A DNA stretch of 64,000 bases from Fabrea salina. Taxonomy: Eukaryota; Ciliophora; Heterotrichea; Heterotrichida; Fabreidae. Position 1 is the stretch's first letter. Each line of letters begins with the position of its first letter. The stretch is from assembly GCA_022984795.1 (NCBI GenBank), contig JALIHJ010000055.1, positions 114,978 to 178,977 on the forward strand. The letters run 5' to 3'. Below the pieces are notes generated by a model, which was given only the letters and a program-made list of their open reading frames with translations, did no database searches and was not told where the DNA came from. Below, piece after piece: positions 15,177-23,392 of this stretch. Position numbers and translations under genes: made by a program.

Positions 15177-16478
15177 ATGTCCACAGTGAATAGTTACTGG
15201 GAAAAGTACCGCGAACGAAACAAAGTCCAAGACTTAAACAAAGCAATGATGGACAAGCAAACCTACATTTCTTTTTTAGAAGTCCAGCTAGAAAGAGTCT
15301 CCCAAGCAGTCACTGTCACTCAGGGCTTCTCCGACAGGATCGAAACCCTCCAAGGACAACTTAACACTGCTGAAGACAAAATCCTCAACTTAACTCGCCT
15401 TGTCAAGCTGCAGCAGACTTATGCTGAGTCGCAAGAAGAAGAAATCCAAAAACTCAAAGACTCAGCCAAGCACAACAAACGGGCCGCCTTTGCAGAGGAA
15501 GACACCCAAAAACTCGAAAAGCGCCTAGACAACGTTGAAGACTTTTTGAGCAAACTAAACAACTCCAAACGACCAAAAGAAAGCAACTTGTTAAAAGAGA
15601 CTGAAGACAAAGTCAAAGCTATGCTTGAAAAGGCTTCAGAAGAAATTGAGCACAAACAAAAGTACCTCCAGAAGCAAATAGACAGTTCTATTGAACAGTG
15701 CAACCGAGAACTAACTCAAGACTACAAAGCCCTCCACCGCAAAGTCCAAAAATTAGGTGAAAGCAGTGGACTTGCAAGCTTCGGAAAAAAGGACGACTTT
15801 GAGTACGCAGAAAGTGAAGGCGACTTAAAAGAAGAACTTAACAAACTTACTTACCGAGTAACTAGACTAGAGAACTTTAAAGACTACATAGAAGACATTT
15901 CAACCAAAAGAGACAAAGAAATCAGTCAACTCACTGAAACTTCTCAAACTCAAGACTTCACTGGGAAACTCAAGACTTTTAATAAGCGCATGGATGACTT
16001 AGAAAAGTTCTTACTAGCTTCTGCAGAAGAAATCAAGAAGCTTCAAAAACCCACTCAAACTTTTACCAACCCCATTTCGCCCTTCAAACAAACTTCTTTG
16101 AAAAAGTCACCTAGGTTCGCTACTTCTAGTTCTTTTTCCCAAACAGACATCAAACGGCCTACCAGTCCTACGCCTCCAAGCCGTTCCAAGTCACTTACTA
16201 AGTTCAAAAAGTCCAAAACTCCTAAGTCCAGGTCTCCAGTTCCTAAAAAGAACTCCCGCTTATCCTCAGCTTCGCCTAAATCTACTATGAAGTCCAAAGC
16301 AATGGAAGCTAGTATCAGAAGCAAGCTCAAACAAATTAAGTCACGCGAAGCTGCTGACAAGAAGAAAAACGAAAAAACCATGAAGAAAGGAGACGTTAAA
16401 ATGACTTCTAAGAAAGGCAAAAAGTCCAAGGTCTCTGAAAGGCTTTACCAAGAAACTTTTAATAAAAGGGGTAATTGA
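15177..16478 (+). CDS. Coiled-coil protein with basic, Ser/Lys-rich tail
   Basis: This 433-residue protein has heptad-like Leu/Lys/Glu patterns over about 10-300 (for example QLNTAEDKILNLTRLVKLQQ and LNKLTYRVTRLENFKDYIE), so a long coiled coil. Residues about 300-433 are a disordered, strongly basic tail with SPTPPSRSKSLTKFKKSKTP, which might bind microtubules or nucleic acid. No named family recognised. It ends at TGA. It starts 5 nt after the PDH gene in the TTTAAATG context. A cytoskeletal role is plausible from composition only. Confidence 0.7.
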   Translation: MSTVNSYWEKYRERNKVQDLNKAMMDKQTYISFLEVQLERVSQAVTVTQGFSDRIETLQGQLNTAEDKILNLTRLVKLQQTYAESQEEEIQKLKDSAKHNKRAAFAEEDTQKLEKRLDNVEDFLSKLNNSKRPKESNLLKETEDKVKAMLEKASEEIEHKQKYLQKQIDSSIEQCNRELTQDYKALHRKVQKLGESSGLASFGKKDDFEYAESEGDLKEELNKLTYRVTRLENFKDYIEDISTKRDKEISQLTETSQTQDFTGKLKTFNKRMDDLEKFLLASAEEIKKLQKPTQTFTNPISPFKQTSLKKSPRFATSSSFSQTDIKRPTSPTPPSRSKSLTKFKKSKTPKSRSPVPKKNSRLSSASPKSTMKSKAMEASIRSKLKQIKSREAADKKKNEKTMKKGDVKMTSKKGKKSKVSERLYQETFNKRGN

Positions 16479-16495
16479 AATAATAAATTCTAAGC

Positions 16496-17488
16496 ATGGA
16501 GTAAGTGTTACCTAGACTAGCTTTAAACTCAATAGGACTCAAACCCAATCTTCACGAAAGCCAACCCAACAGAACCCAACACAAACACCCAACTGAACCC
16601 ATTAGATCCAGAAAAACAAAGTCACCTTCGACTCAGAATTCCTCTAACGTATTCGACAGACTGTACCAACCTAACACCCTAAAATACTCCAATGAGCAAC
16701 CACAGTCCTCCCAAAGCCGAAGATCCAAAAGAAGCCTTACCCAAGACACTTCAGTCTACGAAAAGCTAGTCCAAAGAGACATTGTTTCGAAAAAAAGAAT
16801 TGAAATCCTTCGTGAAAAAACCACCCAAGAAGAAATGTCCCACCTCAAACAAAAACCCTATGTGTCAAAGAAGTCCAAAGAACTAGCTAAAAAAGCTGAA
16901 ATGAAGTTTTTGCAAGAATTTTCAGTGTGCGATGAAAAGGGCTTCATGGAAAACATACCGTTTTTGAGTTCTCCAGAGCAAAAAGAACCAGAACCCTTTA
17001 TAACTGAAGAAGTTTCTCAACAAAAGTCCAGAAAAGACTCCTACAGGTCCAATTTTACTTCAGGACCAGTCAAAGCTTTTAATTTAGACCAAACTTTGCG
17101 CTCCAAAACTCCTAAGTGCAAACCTAGGCTTTATGAAATGTCTGCCATCGAAAGAAACAAAGTTTGGCTAGAAAACAAGCAACAAAAAATCAACCAAAAA
17201 CAAGAAGAAAAATTCCACAAGTCACTTGACGAGTGCACTTTCGAACCTGTTTTTTACTCACAAATTCCTAAGAGGCTCCATGACCTCCCTGTTAAAAGCA
17301 TACAGAGTATTTCAAAATCCCCTAACTCAACCTTCATGTCCTTCTCAAGTTACTCAACTCCTAAAAAGGCAGACTCGGTCTCTGAGTTCCACCGACCTAC
17401 TCGGTACTGTTCTTTAAGCCCTTACAAAGTGAACGTAGCCCATAAGTCAGGATTTGACATGGGAAGTTTCCTTGCGAGAGCTCAGTAA
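16496..17488 (+). CDS. Basic disordered protein, gene with a 15-nt intron after the second codon
   Basis: The CDS is join(16496..16500, 16516..17488). ATG GA is followed by a 15-nt intron and then A CTA GCT, giving MELALNSIGLKPNL and 325 residues in all. Without splicing the third codon would be TAA. The protein is rich in Lys, Ser and Gln, with repeated short motifs such as NVFDRLYQ and SVYEKLVQRD, plus a helical stretch (KNKVWLENKQQKINQKQEEKF-like) followed by DECTFEPVF. Such FxP-containing repeats are common in ciliate and apicomplexan basal-body or axonemal proteins, but I recognise no specific family. It ends 3 nt before the next start. Confidence 0.72.
16501..16515 (+). other. Intron, 15 nt
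   Basis: GTAAGTGTTACCTAG: 5' GTAAG, A at position 10, 3' TAG. It is needed to link the only upstream ATG in context to the long frame. Retention gives an immediate in-frame TAA. Confidence 0.88.
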
Positions 17489-17491
17489 TAA

Positions 17492-18409
17492 ATGGAAAAT
17501 AAAGAAGTTTCTCGGATTAAATGCAACTCTTGCGATGACAAGGTAGCAGCTGTTGCCAGACCTGAAGCGACTCTGTATACTTTAATTCCGTGTTTGGTGG
17601 TTGTTTTGGTTTTTGGGTTGTTTTCAGTTTTGTTACTGCCTGTTGTTATCTTATTGACCAAATCCATCGTATACAGGTGCACTAAATGCAACGCAGTTGT
17701 TAAAAGCAAGCACCCTTTAGGACTCGAAAGCTTCAGTGACGAAGTAGTGACTTTCAAGGTAGGAGGTTGTGCTATAATACTTTCAAGAACATACTTACTT
17801 GGTATTTTAGCTGTGATGGTATTTGGGATCTGCTTTTTTTGGGTTTGGAATGCTCCAGTTAGAGCTCAGAGAGTTTACACTAACTTAACCTGGCCGGACT
17901 ACCTGGACTTGTGTGGTTCTGAAGTGTATTTAAAAAACAGTGTAAAGGCTTCTTTAAGCTTTGCCCAACACTTTGAAGGCAAAACTGTGGAGTGGCAAGG
18001 CTACATGATGAAAACCACAGAAAACAACTCCGTTTTGTTCAGGGGCGAGCATTCCCTTATCATGTTGGTTAAGATGCAGCCTACTGAAAGCGAAATACAC
18101 GCTGACTTGATACTTACTATGAACGACAGAGACTTTGCAAGGAACGTCCAAGAAGTAGCTTCTTTAGACATGGGTTCTTTGTTTAAGTTCAACGCTACCT
18201 TTGTTTCTATGGGCACTGAACAGAAACTGCACCACCTCCACGCTCACGAAGTCAAGATGTTAGAAGGTCACTTGGAGATACCTAGTCACGTCCACAAAGT
18301 CAACCAAAGGTACAACGTTTACGCACCCACCTCAGTTTCAGTAGTTGAAGTTAAAGACAAACCTAAACTTCCAGACCACAACGACACCCATATATATAAA
18401 GAGTCTTAG
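17492..18409 (+). CDS. LITAF-like zinc/membrane domain joined to a wolframin-type C-terminal OB-fold-like domain
   Basis: This 305-residue protein has an N-terminal half that is LITAF-like: CNSC near residue 11, a long hydrophobic segment (about 31-55), then CTKC near 63, giving the split CxxC...CxxC that nips a monotopic helix into the membrane. A second hydrophobic helix follows (about 93-118). The C-terminal domain has WPDYLDLCG, then FEGKTVEWQGYM, and later GSLFKFNATFVSMG leading to HEVKML. These resemble the lumenal C-terminus of wolframin (Y.ELCG, LEG..V.W.G, GSLIEFST.LEG). The two assignments come from pattern recognition. It probably sits in ER or endolysosome membranes. Its TAG abuts the stop of the convergent katanin-like gene. 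Confidence 0.65.
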   Translation: MENKEVSRIKCNSCDDKVAAVARPEATLYTLIPCLVVVLVFGLFSVLLLPVVILLTKSIVYRCTKCNAVVKSKHPLGLESFSDEVVTFKVGGCAIILSRTYLLGILAVMVFGICFFWVWNAPVRAQRVYTNLTWPDYLDLCGSEVYLKNSVKASLSFAQHFEGKTVEWQGYMMKTTENNSVLFRGEHSLIMLVKMQPTESEIHADLILTMNDRDFARNVQEVASLDMGSLFKFNATFVSMGTEQKLHHLHAHEVKMLEGHLEIPSHVHKVNQRYNVYAPTSVSVVEVKDKPKLPDHNDTHIYKES

Positions 18410-19789
18410 TTAAACTGAACCAAAATTCTTGAACCACTCTTCGTAAGTACTTTGGTTTTCGGTTGATGAAGGACGGGTTGAGTCCAGGGCTTCCAAAAAG
18501 TCTTGGACTGTAATTGGTTCAGGTTTGGGCGTATCACTGATGTCTATAGGTTTGTGCCAGTTAATTACTTCGTTCTCTCCCATGTCTTCCATTGAATTCA
18601 TCATTCTCCTAATAGGCTTCATTGCAGCTTCTTTGCATATTAGCTTTATGTCAGAACCAGAGTAGCCTTCCAAACGTCTAGACAGTTCTTCGTAGTTAAA
18701 CTCAGTTGTTTGGGAGTTAGCTAGTAAAGTTTGGAGCAGGTCAGAGCGGGCTTCAACTGAAGGCAGAGGCACCAAAATCCTTTTTTCAACCCTTCTTAAA
18801 AGAGCCATGTCTAAGTCCCAAGGCAAATTACTGGCAGCTAGTAAGAAGATTCTTTCTTTGCCTTTGTGGAGTCCGTCCATTTGGATCAGGAGTTCCGTCT
18901 TCATCCTTCTGCTTCCTTCGTGCTCTCCTGAGTCTCTTTGGCTCATGATGCTGTCTATTTCGTCTATGAAAATAGTAGAGGGTTCGTAGTACCTTGCAAG
19001 TTCAAACAGAACCCTTACTAGTTTTTCAGAGTCGCCCCTCCACTTACTCACTATTGAAGAAGCTGAAATGTTGAAAAAGGTAGTTCTGCACTCAGTTGCA
19101 ACTGCTTTTGCCAGCATTGTTTTGCCTGTCCCTGGAGGACCAAACAGCAAAACCCCTTTCCAGGGCTCTAGGAGTCCTGTGAACAAGTAGGGGTACTTCA
19201 AAGGCATCAGAACTGCTTCTTTCAAGAGTCTTTTGGCCTCTGCAAGTCCAATTATGTCTGAAAAGTGCACGTTGGGGTTGGCTTGGCAGATGTCTCTGTA
19301 AATAGTTGAAGCTAGTTCTTTGAGGTCTCCAGTGTACTCAGGAAGGGGTCTTAAAAGTCTGTTTTCGTAAAACTCTTGATGGGATTCCACTTCGGTTTCT
19401 TGGGGTTTGTTGATGGCTTTGCCTTCCAGTCCTAAGTTTTCTTCCTTTTTAGTTGTGGTTTCTTTAGGCTTCCTCTGAGTCTGGAGGTTTCTTTTAGGGA
19501 CTCTGTTAGCTTTCTTCTCTTCAAGAACTTCTACTTTCCTTAGTAACTTAGGTGGCTTGTTGTACTTTATTGAGTAATACTCTTCGAACTCCTTAAGTAT
19601 TATCTGCAGGTCCATGTTGTCGGCTAGGTCCCATTTTTCCAGACTGATTCCTGAGTCGTGGATAAGTTTGGCACTTGCTTCACTGTAACCCTGAGCTTGT
19701 ATATACCGAGCACACAGAGTTAATAGGGTGCGGCGCTGTTCCTGTTCCTTTTTAGCTTCGTCTTGTCTAGACCTGGTTAAACTTGACAT
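18410..19789 (-). CDS. KATNAL2: Katanin p60-like AAA ATPase (KATNAL2-like)
   Basis: This 459-residue protein begins with a LisH motif (about 22-54, LCARYIQAQGYSEASAKLI). A charged linker follows, then one AAA domain: Walker A GPPGTGKT (about 216-223), the pore loop KWRGDSEKL, Walker B IFIDEID (about 271-277), and arginine-finger residues in LLRRVEKRI. The C-terminal helix and HWHKPIDISD-like end belong to the microtubule-severing meiotic clade (katanin, spastin, fidgetin, VPS4). LisH plus AAA without the katanin MIT domain is the KATNAL2 arrangement. It likely severs or remodels microtubules in cilia or the cortex. Start is 36 nt from the divergent PP4R3 gene. Confidence 0.9.
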   Translation of the reverse strand: MSSLTRSRQDEAKKEQEQRRTLLTLCARYIQAQGYSEASAKLIHDSGISLEKWDLADNMDLQIILKEFEEYYSIKYNKPPKLLRKVEVLEEKKANRVPKRNLQTQRKPKETTTKKEENLGLEGKAINKPQETEVESHQEFYENRLLRPLPEYTGDLKELASTIYRDICQANPNVHFSDIIGLAEAKRLLKEAVLMPLKYPYLFTGLLEPWKGVLLFGPPGTGKTMLAKAVATECRTTFFNISASSIVSKWRGDSEKLVRVLFELARYYEPSTIFIDEIDSIMSQRDSGEHEGSRRMKTELLIQMDGLHKGKERIFLLAASNLPWDLDMALLRRVEKRILVPLPSVEARSDLLQTLLANSQTTEFNYEELSRRLEGYSGSDIKLICKEAAMKPIRRMMNSMEDMGENEVINWHKPIDISDTPKPEPITVQDFLEALDSTRPSSTENQSTYEEWFKNFGSV

Positions 19790-19825
19790 TATTTTTGAAA
19801 TTCATATTGGAACTCTATAAAGATA

Positions 19826-21782
19826 ATGAGTAACGAAGGAAGTCTCAAATGGAGAGTCAAACTCTTCATGCTAGGTAGTGACGGGGAGTGGCAAGAAGTT
19901 GGTTTAGGGTACACTCACTTCGATGGACCAATTTTCGCAATACAAAGCGAAGAAGACCCTGAACTGGAGTTGCTGTCTTTTGAAGTAGGCTGCGAAGTTT
20001 ACCACAGACAGCGCCAGGCAGAAACTATTTTGACGTGGACAACTCCAGACTTCCAGTGCTTTGCACTTAGCTTTTTAGATCCTTTGGGAGCAAAAGAAGT
20101 TCTGTCGCGCATCTGTAGTATTCAAGGAATAGACCCTAACTCAGTTCCTTACGACGACGACGACGAGTTGTTAGAAGTTCCTGACCCCAAGCACTTTAAC
20201 TTACTTGAAATTCTAAGCATTTTAACTGAGAACCCCAGAGACAAAATAGCCAGGGCTATCCTAGTGTCTGGGTTCTTAGAAAAGCTGAAAGAACTGTTTG
20301 AACACTGCGAGCAGCAAGAGAAATTAGACGAGTTGCACTTGATATTTGAGATTTACAAGTGCTTAGTACACTTGAACTCCAACGAAATGCTGGACGCTCT
20401 GTTAGAAGACGACTACTACGAAGCCTTTTTTGGAGCACTTGAGTACGACTCAGAGTTGCCAAAAGGAACACTTAAACTCAGAGAACTCATGAGGAGCGTC
20501 AAGCAAAAAAACGTGTTAGACGTCAAAGACAAAGAGTTCGAAAACAAACTTGAGTTTGGCTTTAGACTGCAGTTTTTGAAAGAAACAGCACTTTCTAGGT
20601 GTATTGACGACATGACTTCCAACCACATTACTATTTACCAACTCTACAACTGGAAAGACATTGTGCTTCACTTTGTGTCTTACGAGAAGATAAAAGACAA
20701 CCTGCACCAGAAACTAGAAGAAGACAAAGAAGGTGCTTTTGAGTTTTTGGTGGAACTCTCTAAAATGGCTAAGCTTTGCTACAACCAAATCAGAGTCGAG
20801 TTCTACGAAGAACTCCAAAAAAGCGGAATAATCAGTCTTCTGCACAGAAAAACTTGCGAAGAAACAACTAAGAAACAGAAACTCGAGAAAATAGTTGAGT
20901 TCCTTGGAGAAGTCTACAACGGAATGATGGAGATCTCTCCTGAACTAGTTAAGAAGTACTTGCTTTCTGAAGACGAAAAGCAAAACGACTACCCAATCAT
21001 CAAAAAACTCTGCTCAACTTTTCTGCAGTCAGAAAACATAGGAACCCAACAAGAAATCTCTAAACTCATCAAGCTCCTACTTGAGCCTTACGAAGAAGAC
21101 AAGTACTTCTTAGAAATCTGCGAAGTCTTCTACAGCGAAATCACCAAAAGCTTCTTAGTCCAAATCGAAAAACCCAATACTCAAATTGAAGAAAACCGAC
21201 TGTGTCTCTGCCAAATAATAGAGATACTTTCAGAGTGCGTAGAAAAACACCAAGACAGAATCCGCACTTTCCTCACTATGAACAACGTGCTCCACAAGAC
21301 CTTAAACTTGCTTACCCTGAAAGACAAGCCTGTTTCTATAATGGTGCTTAAGTTTTTCCGGAAGGTCCTTGAAAGAAACGACCCCTTCATCAACAAGTTC
21401 ATTATCTCGCACTCCCTTCTAGAACCAGTTTTTAGGCTTTTCGAAGAAAATGGTAAAGTAGAAAACATGATTTTTTCCTCAGTTTTGGCTTTATTAGAAG
21501 TAGTTAAAAAGAACAAAAACAAGCTCCTCCTAGACTACATCAGCAAGCTCCCCTCTAAACACCCACTGCTCAAGCCTTACATCCAACCACTAGTAGACCT
21601 CCACTTACAACAACAAGAAGCAGAAAAACAATAGTAAGAGTTACGCAAGCTTACACACTGTTTGGAATTCACGAGAACTCACAGCTAAAGAAGACGAAGA
21701 GTATTTTGAAGGTTCTGACGACGAAAGCTTCAAACGAAAAAACTACGAAGACTCTCTTCCAGTGAAAAAGCCCAAAATCTAG
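19826..21782 (+). CDS. PPP4R3: Protein phosphatase 4 regulatory subunit 3 (SMEK/PP4R3), with a 16-nt intron
   Basis: The CDS is join(19826..21633, 21650..21782), 646 residues. The N-terminus is the EVH1/PH-like domain of SMEK proteins (WRVKLFMLGSDGEWQEVGLGY, then ETILTWTTPDFQCFALSF). It is followed by the conserved helical repeat region (about 130-600). Splicing the 16-nt intron replaces an early stop after EKQ with 44 more residues, including LHTVWNSRELTAKEDEEYF and an acidic, then KRKN/KKPKI basic tail, as expected for the family. PP4R3 recruits substrates to the PP4 catalytic subunit in DNA repair and cell-cycle control. In Stentor a role in cell polarity would be speculation. Confidence 0.92.
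21634..21649 (+). other. Intron, 16 nt
   Basis: GTAAGAGTTACGCAAG: 16 nt, A at position 10, 3' AAG. Removal joins TA+C and opens the frame for 44 further codons that fit the SMEK C-terminus. If retained, the first base completes a TAG stop. Confidence 0.85.
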
Positions 21783-21789
21783 TGTTAAT

Positions 21790-23016
21790 CTAAGGAGCTA
21801 CCAAAGGAGTTTTTATGGTTTTCTCGTCAAGTGGGTAAGCATAGACGTCGTTAAAGGGCATTTGGTGTCTGTCCCCTCCAAAGATAAACATGGTGTCGTC
21901 TATCAGGACAGCTGAGTGGCCGTCCCTTGCGTGGGGCACTTTCCCTCTAACTCTTCCTTTCAAGGGACTTACTGGTCCTTCGTAAAGAGTCCTTTTTTTT
22001 CTGAAGTTCACTTTGTCAGAGTCTTCTTTTTTAGGACTTGTAGGCGACCTGTTAAAGTTGCCTGGGGACTTTTTGGGACTTGGTTGTTTGGGAGGGGAGT
22101 TCCTGGCTTTTTTGAACATTTCAACTTCTTCGTGAGAAATAGGGTCTTCTACTTGGTGCTCATACTGGAACATAATCCAAGTATTTGTATTGAAGTCGTA
22201 GGAAAACATGTCATTAGTTTCTTTTGTAATGTCTTTCATGCCTCCAAATACCACCATCAAGTCTTTGTAAATTACTGCAGAGTGCCCTGAACGCCCTGTA
22301 GGCACACTTCCCCTTGCTTGGATTTGCTCCCACTGGTAAGTGCGCAGGTCTAGTTTCCAGAAGTCGTTTAGCTTCTCACCTTCTTCATCGGCTCCTCCGA
22401 ACACATAAAGAGCGTCCTTGTAGACCACAGCGCTGTGGTTAGACCGCGGGACAGGGCCTTCTGAAGTAGTTGCTTTTTTCCACTTAAGTGTTGTTAAGTT
22501 GTTTACAAAAACATCATTGCTCCTAATTCCTTGCTTGAAGCCTCCAAACACAACCATCCAAGGAGTGCCGTCGTTGTATAAACAAGCTGTATGTGAGTCT
22601 ATAGGGGGAGGGCAGTCTTGTGAGTCTGGCAGCACCTCTCTTAAAGAGTAGGTTTCCAAGTCAATCACTAGAATCCTATTGAATTCCCTTCCTTCGTCAC
22701 AACCGCCAAACACATACATAGTGTTCCCGTTAACTACAGCACTGTGCCTGCAGAGAGAACCCATTCCTTCAATAGGCAGTTCTTCCCAGCTTTCAGATTC
22801 CCAAGAAGTTTCTGCCAGTTTGAGCATCCAGCACCCTGGCTGTGCGCCTTCTCGCAAGTCTTGTCCTCCTACTACGATCATGTTGTTTTCCCAAGCTACA
22901 GCTGAGTGGTAGCTCCTCCTTGAAGGGTGGGCACCTTGGATCCTGACTTCCTCCCATTTGTCTCGTGAAGAGTCTTCGAATTTGGTGTTGATTGAAAGAT
23001 GTACTTCAGATTCCAT
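21790..23016 (-). CDS. Kelch-repeat beta-propeller protein
   Basis: This 408-residue protein has about six kelch repeats, each with the hydrophobic-GG pattern: MIVVGGQ, MYVFGGCDE, WMVVFGGFK, LYVFGGADEEGE, LMVVFGGMKD and, at the end, MFIFGGDRH. The adjoining R-x-x-HSAV strands recur. A Pro/Ser/Lys-rich insertion (about 300-355, PPKQPSPKKSPGNF) splits the last blade. The layout matches Rab9-effector/LZTR1-like or acyl-CoA-binding kelch proteins, without BTB or F-box, so a scaffold role is likely. The start codon overlaps the stop of the upstream small gene (TAATG). Confidence 0.88.
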   Translation of the reverse strand: MESEVHLSINTKFEDSSRDKWEEVRIQGAHPSRRSYHSAVAWENNMIVVGGQDLREGAQPGCWMLKLAETSWESESWEELPIEGMGSLCRHSAVVNGNTMYVFGGCDEGREFNRILVIDLETYSLREVLPDSQDCPPPIDSHTACLYNDGTPWMVVFGGFKQGIRSNDVFVNNLTTLKWKKATTSEGPVPRSNHSAVVYKDALYVFGGADEEGEKLNDFWKLDLRTYQWEQIQARGSVPTGRSGHSAVIYKDLMVVFGGMKDITKETNDMFSYDFNTNTWIMFQYEHQVEDPISHEEVEMFKKARNSPPKQPSPKKSPGNFNRSPTSPKKEDSDKVNFRKKRTLYEGPVSPLKGRVRGKVPHARDGHSAVLIDDTMFIFGGDRHQMPFNDVYAYPLDEKTIKTPLVAP

Positions 23017-23357
23017 TAGTTAAATTTATTACAGAGCAAAAAAACAACTGACAAAGGAACTGAGTTGTGAACAACTAAAAAGTAACTTGTGGACTTGTAG
23101 TTCAAAAACCTGCACTTGAAAGTCTGAGTTGCGTTAGTAAATGTTTTAGAGTTAGAGTCAGTGTGCACGCAGAAGTAAGTAGAGTCTCCAGAAAGCCACA
23201 GTGAGTCATAGCTTGTGTAGAGGTCTTTTAAAAAGCCTAAAGAAGGCAACTCAGACTGAGTTAGAAACACAATGGGGGAGCTGTAGTAAAACTTAATGTT
23301 TTTAGGAAGAGTATTATTCAGAATGCTTCTAAGTCCAGGGTCTAGTTTTTGCTCCAT
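23016..23357 (-). CDS. Hypothetical 113-residue protein overlapping the kelch gene start
   Basis: Starting at the ATG (23357) in a TTATAATGG context, the frame encodes MEQKLDPGLRSILNNTLPKN followed by alternating hydrophobic stretches and a hydrophobic end (VPLSVVFLLCNKF). No family recognised. The stop TAA and the next gene's ATG share one base, so both cannot be on separate transcripts without overlapping UTRs. No 15-nt intron joining the two frames was found. It may be a real small gene or the 5' region of the kelch transcript. Divergent spacing to the HSP90 gene is 35 nt. Confidence 0.5.
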   Translation of the reverse strand: MEQKLDPGLRSILNNTLPKNIKFYYSSPIVFLTQSELPSLGFLKDLYTSYDSLWLSGDSTYFCVHTDSNSKTFTNATQTFKCRFLNYKSTSYFLVVHNSVPLSVVFLLCNKFN

Positions 23358-23392
23358 TATAAGTAAAACACCGACTAAGGACACGTGTAAAT

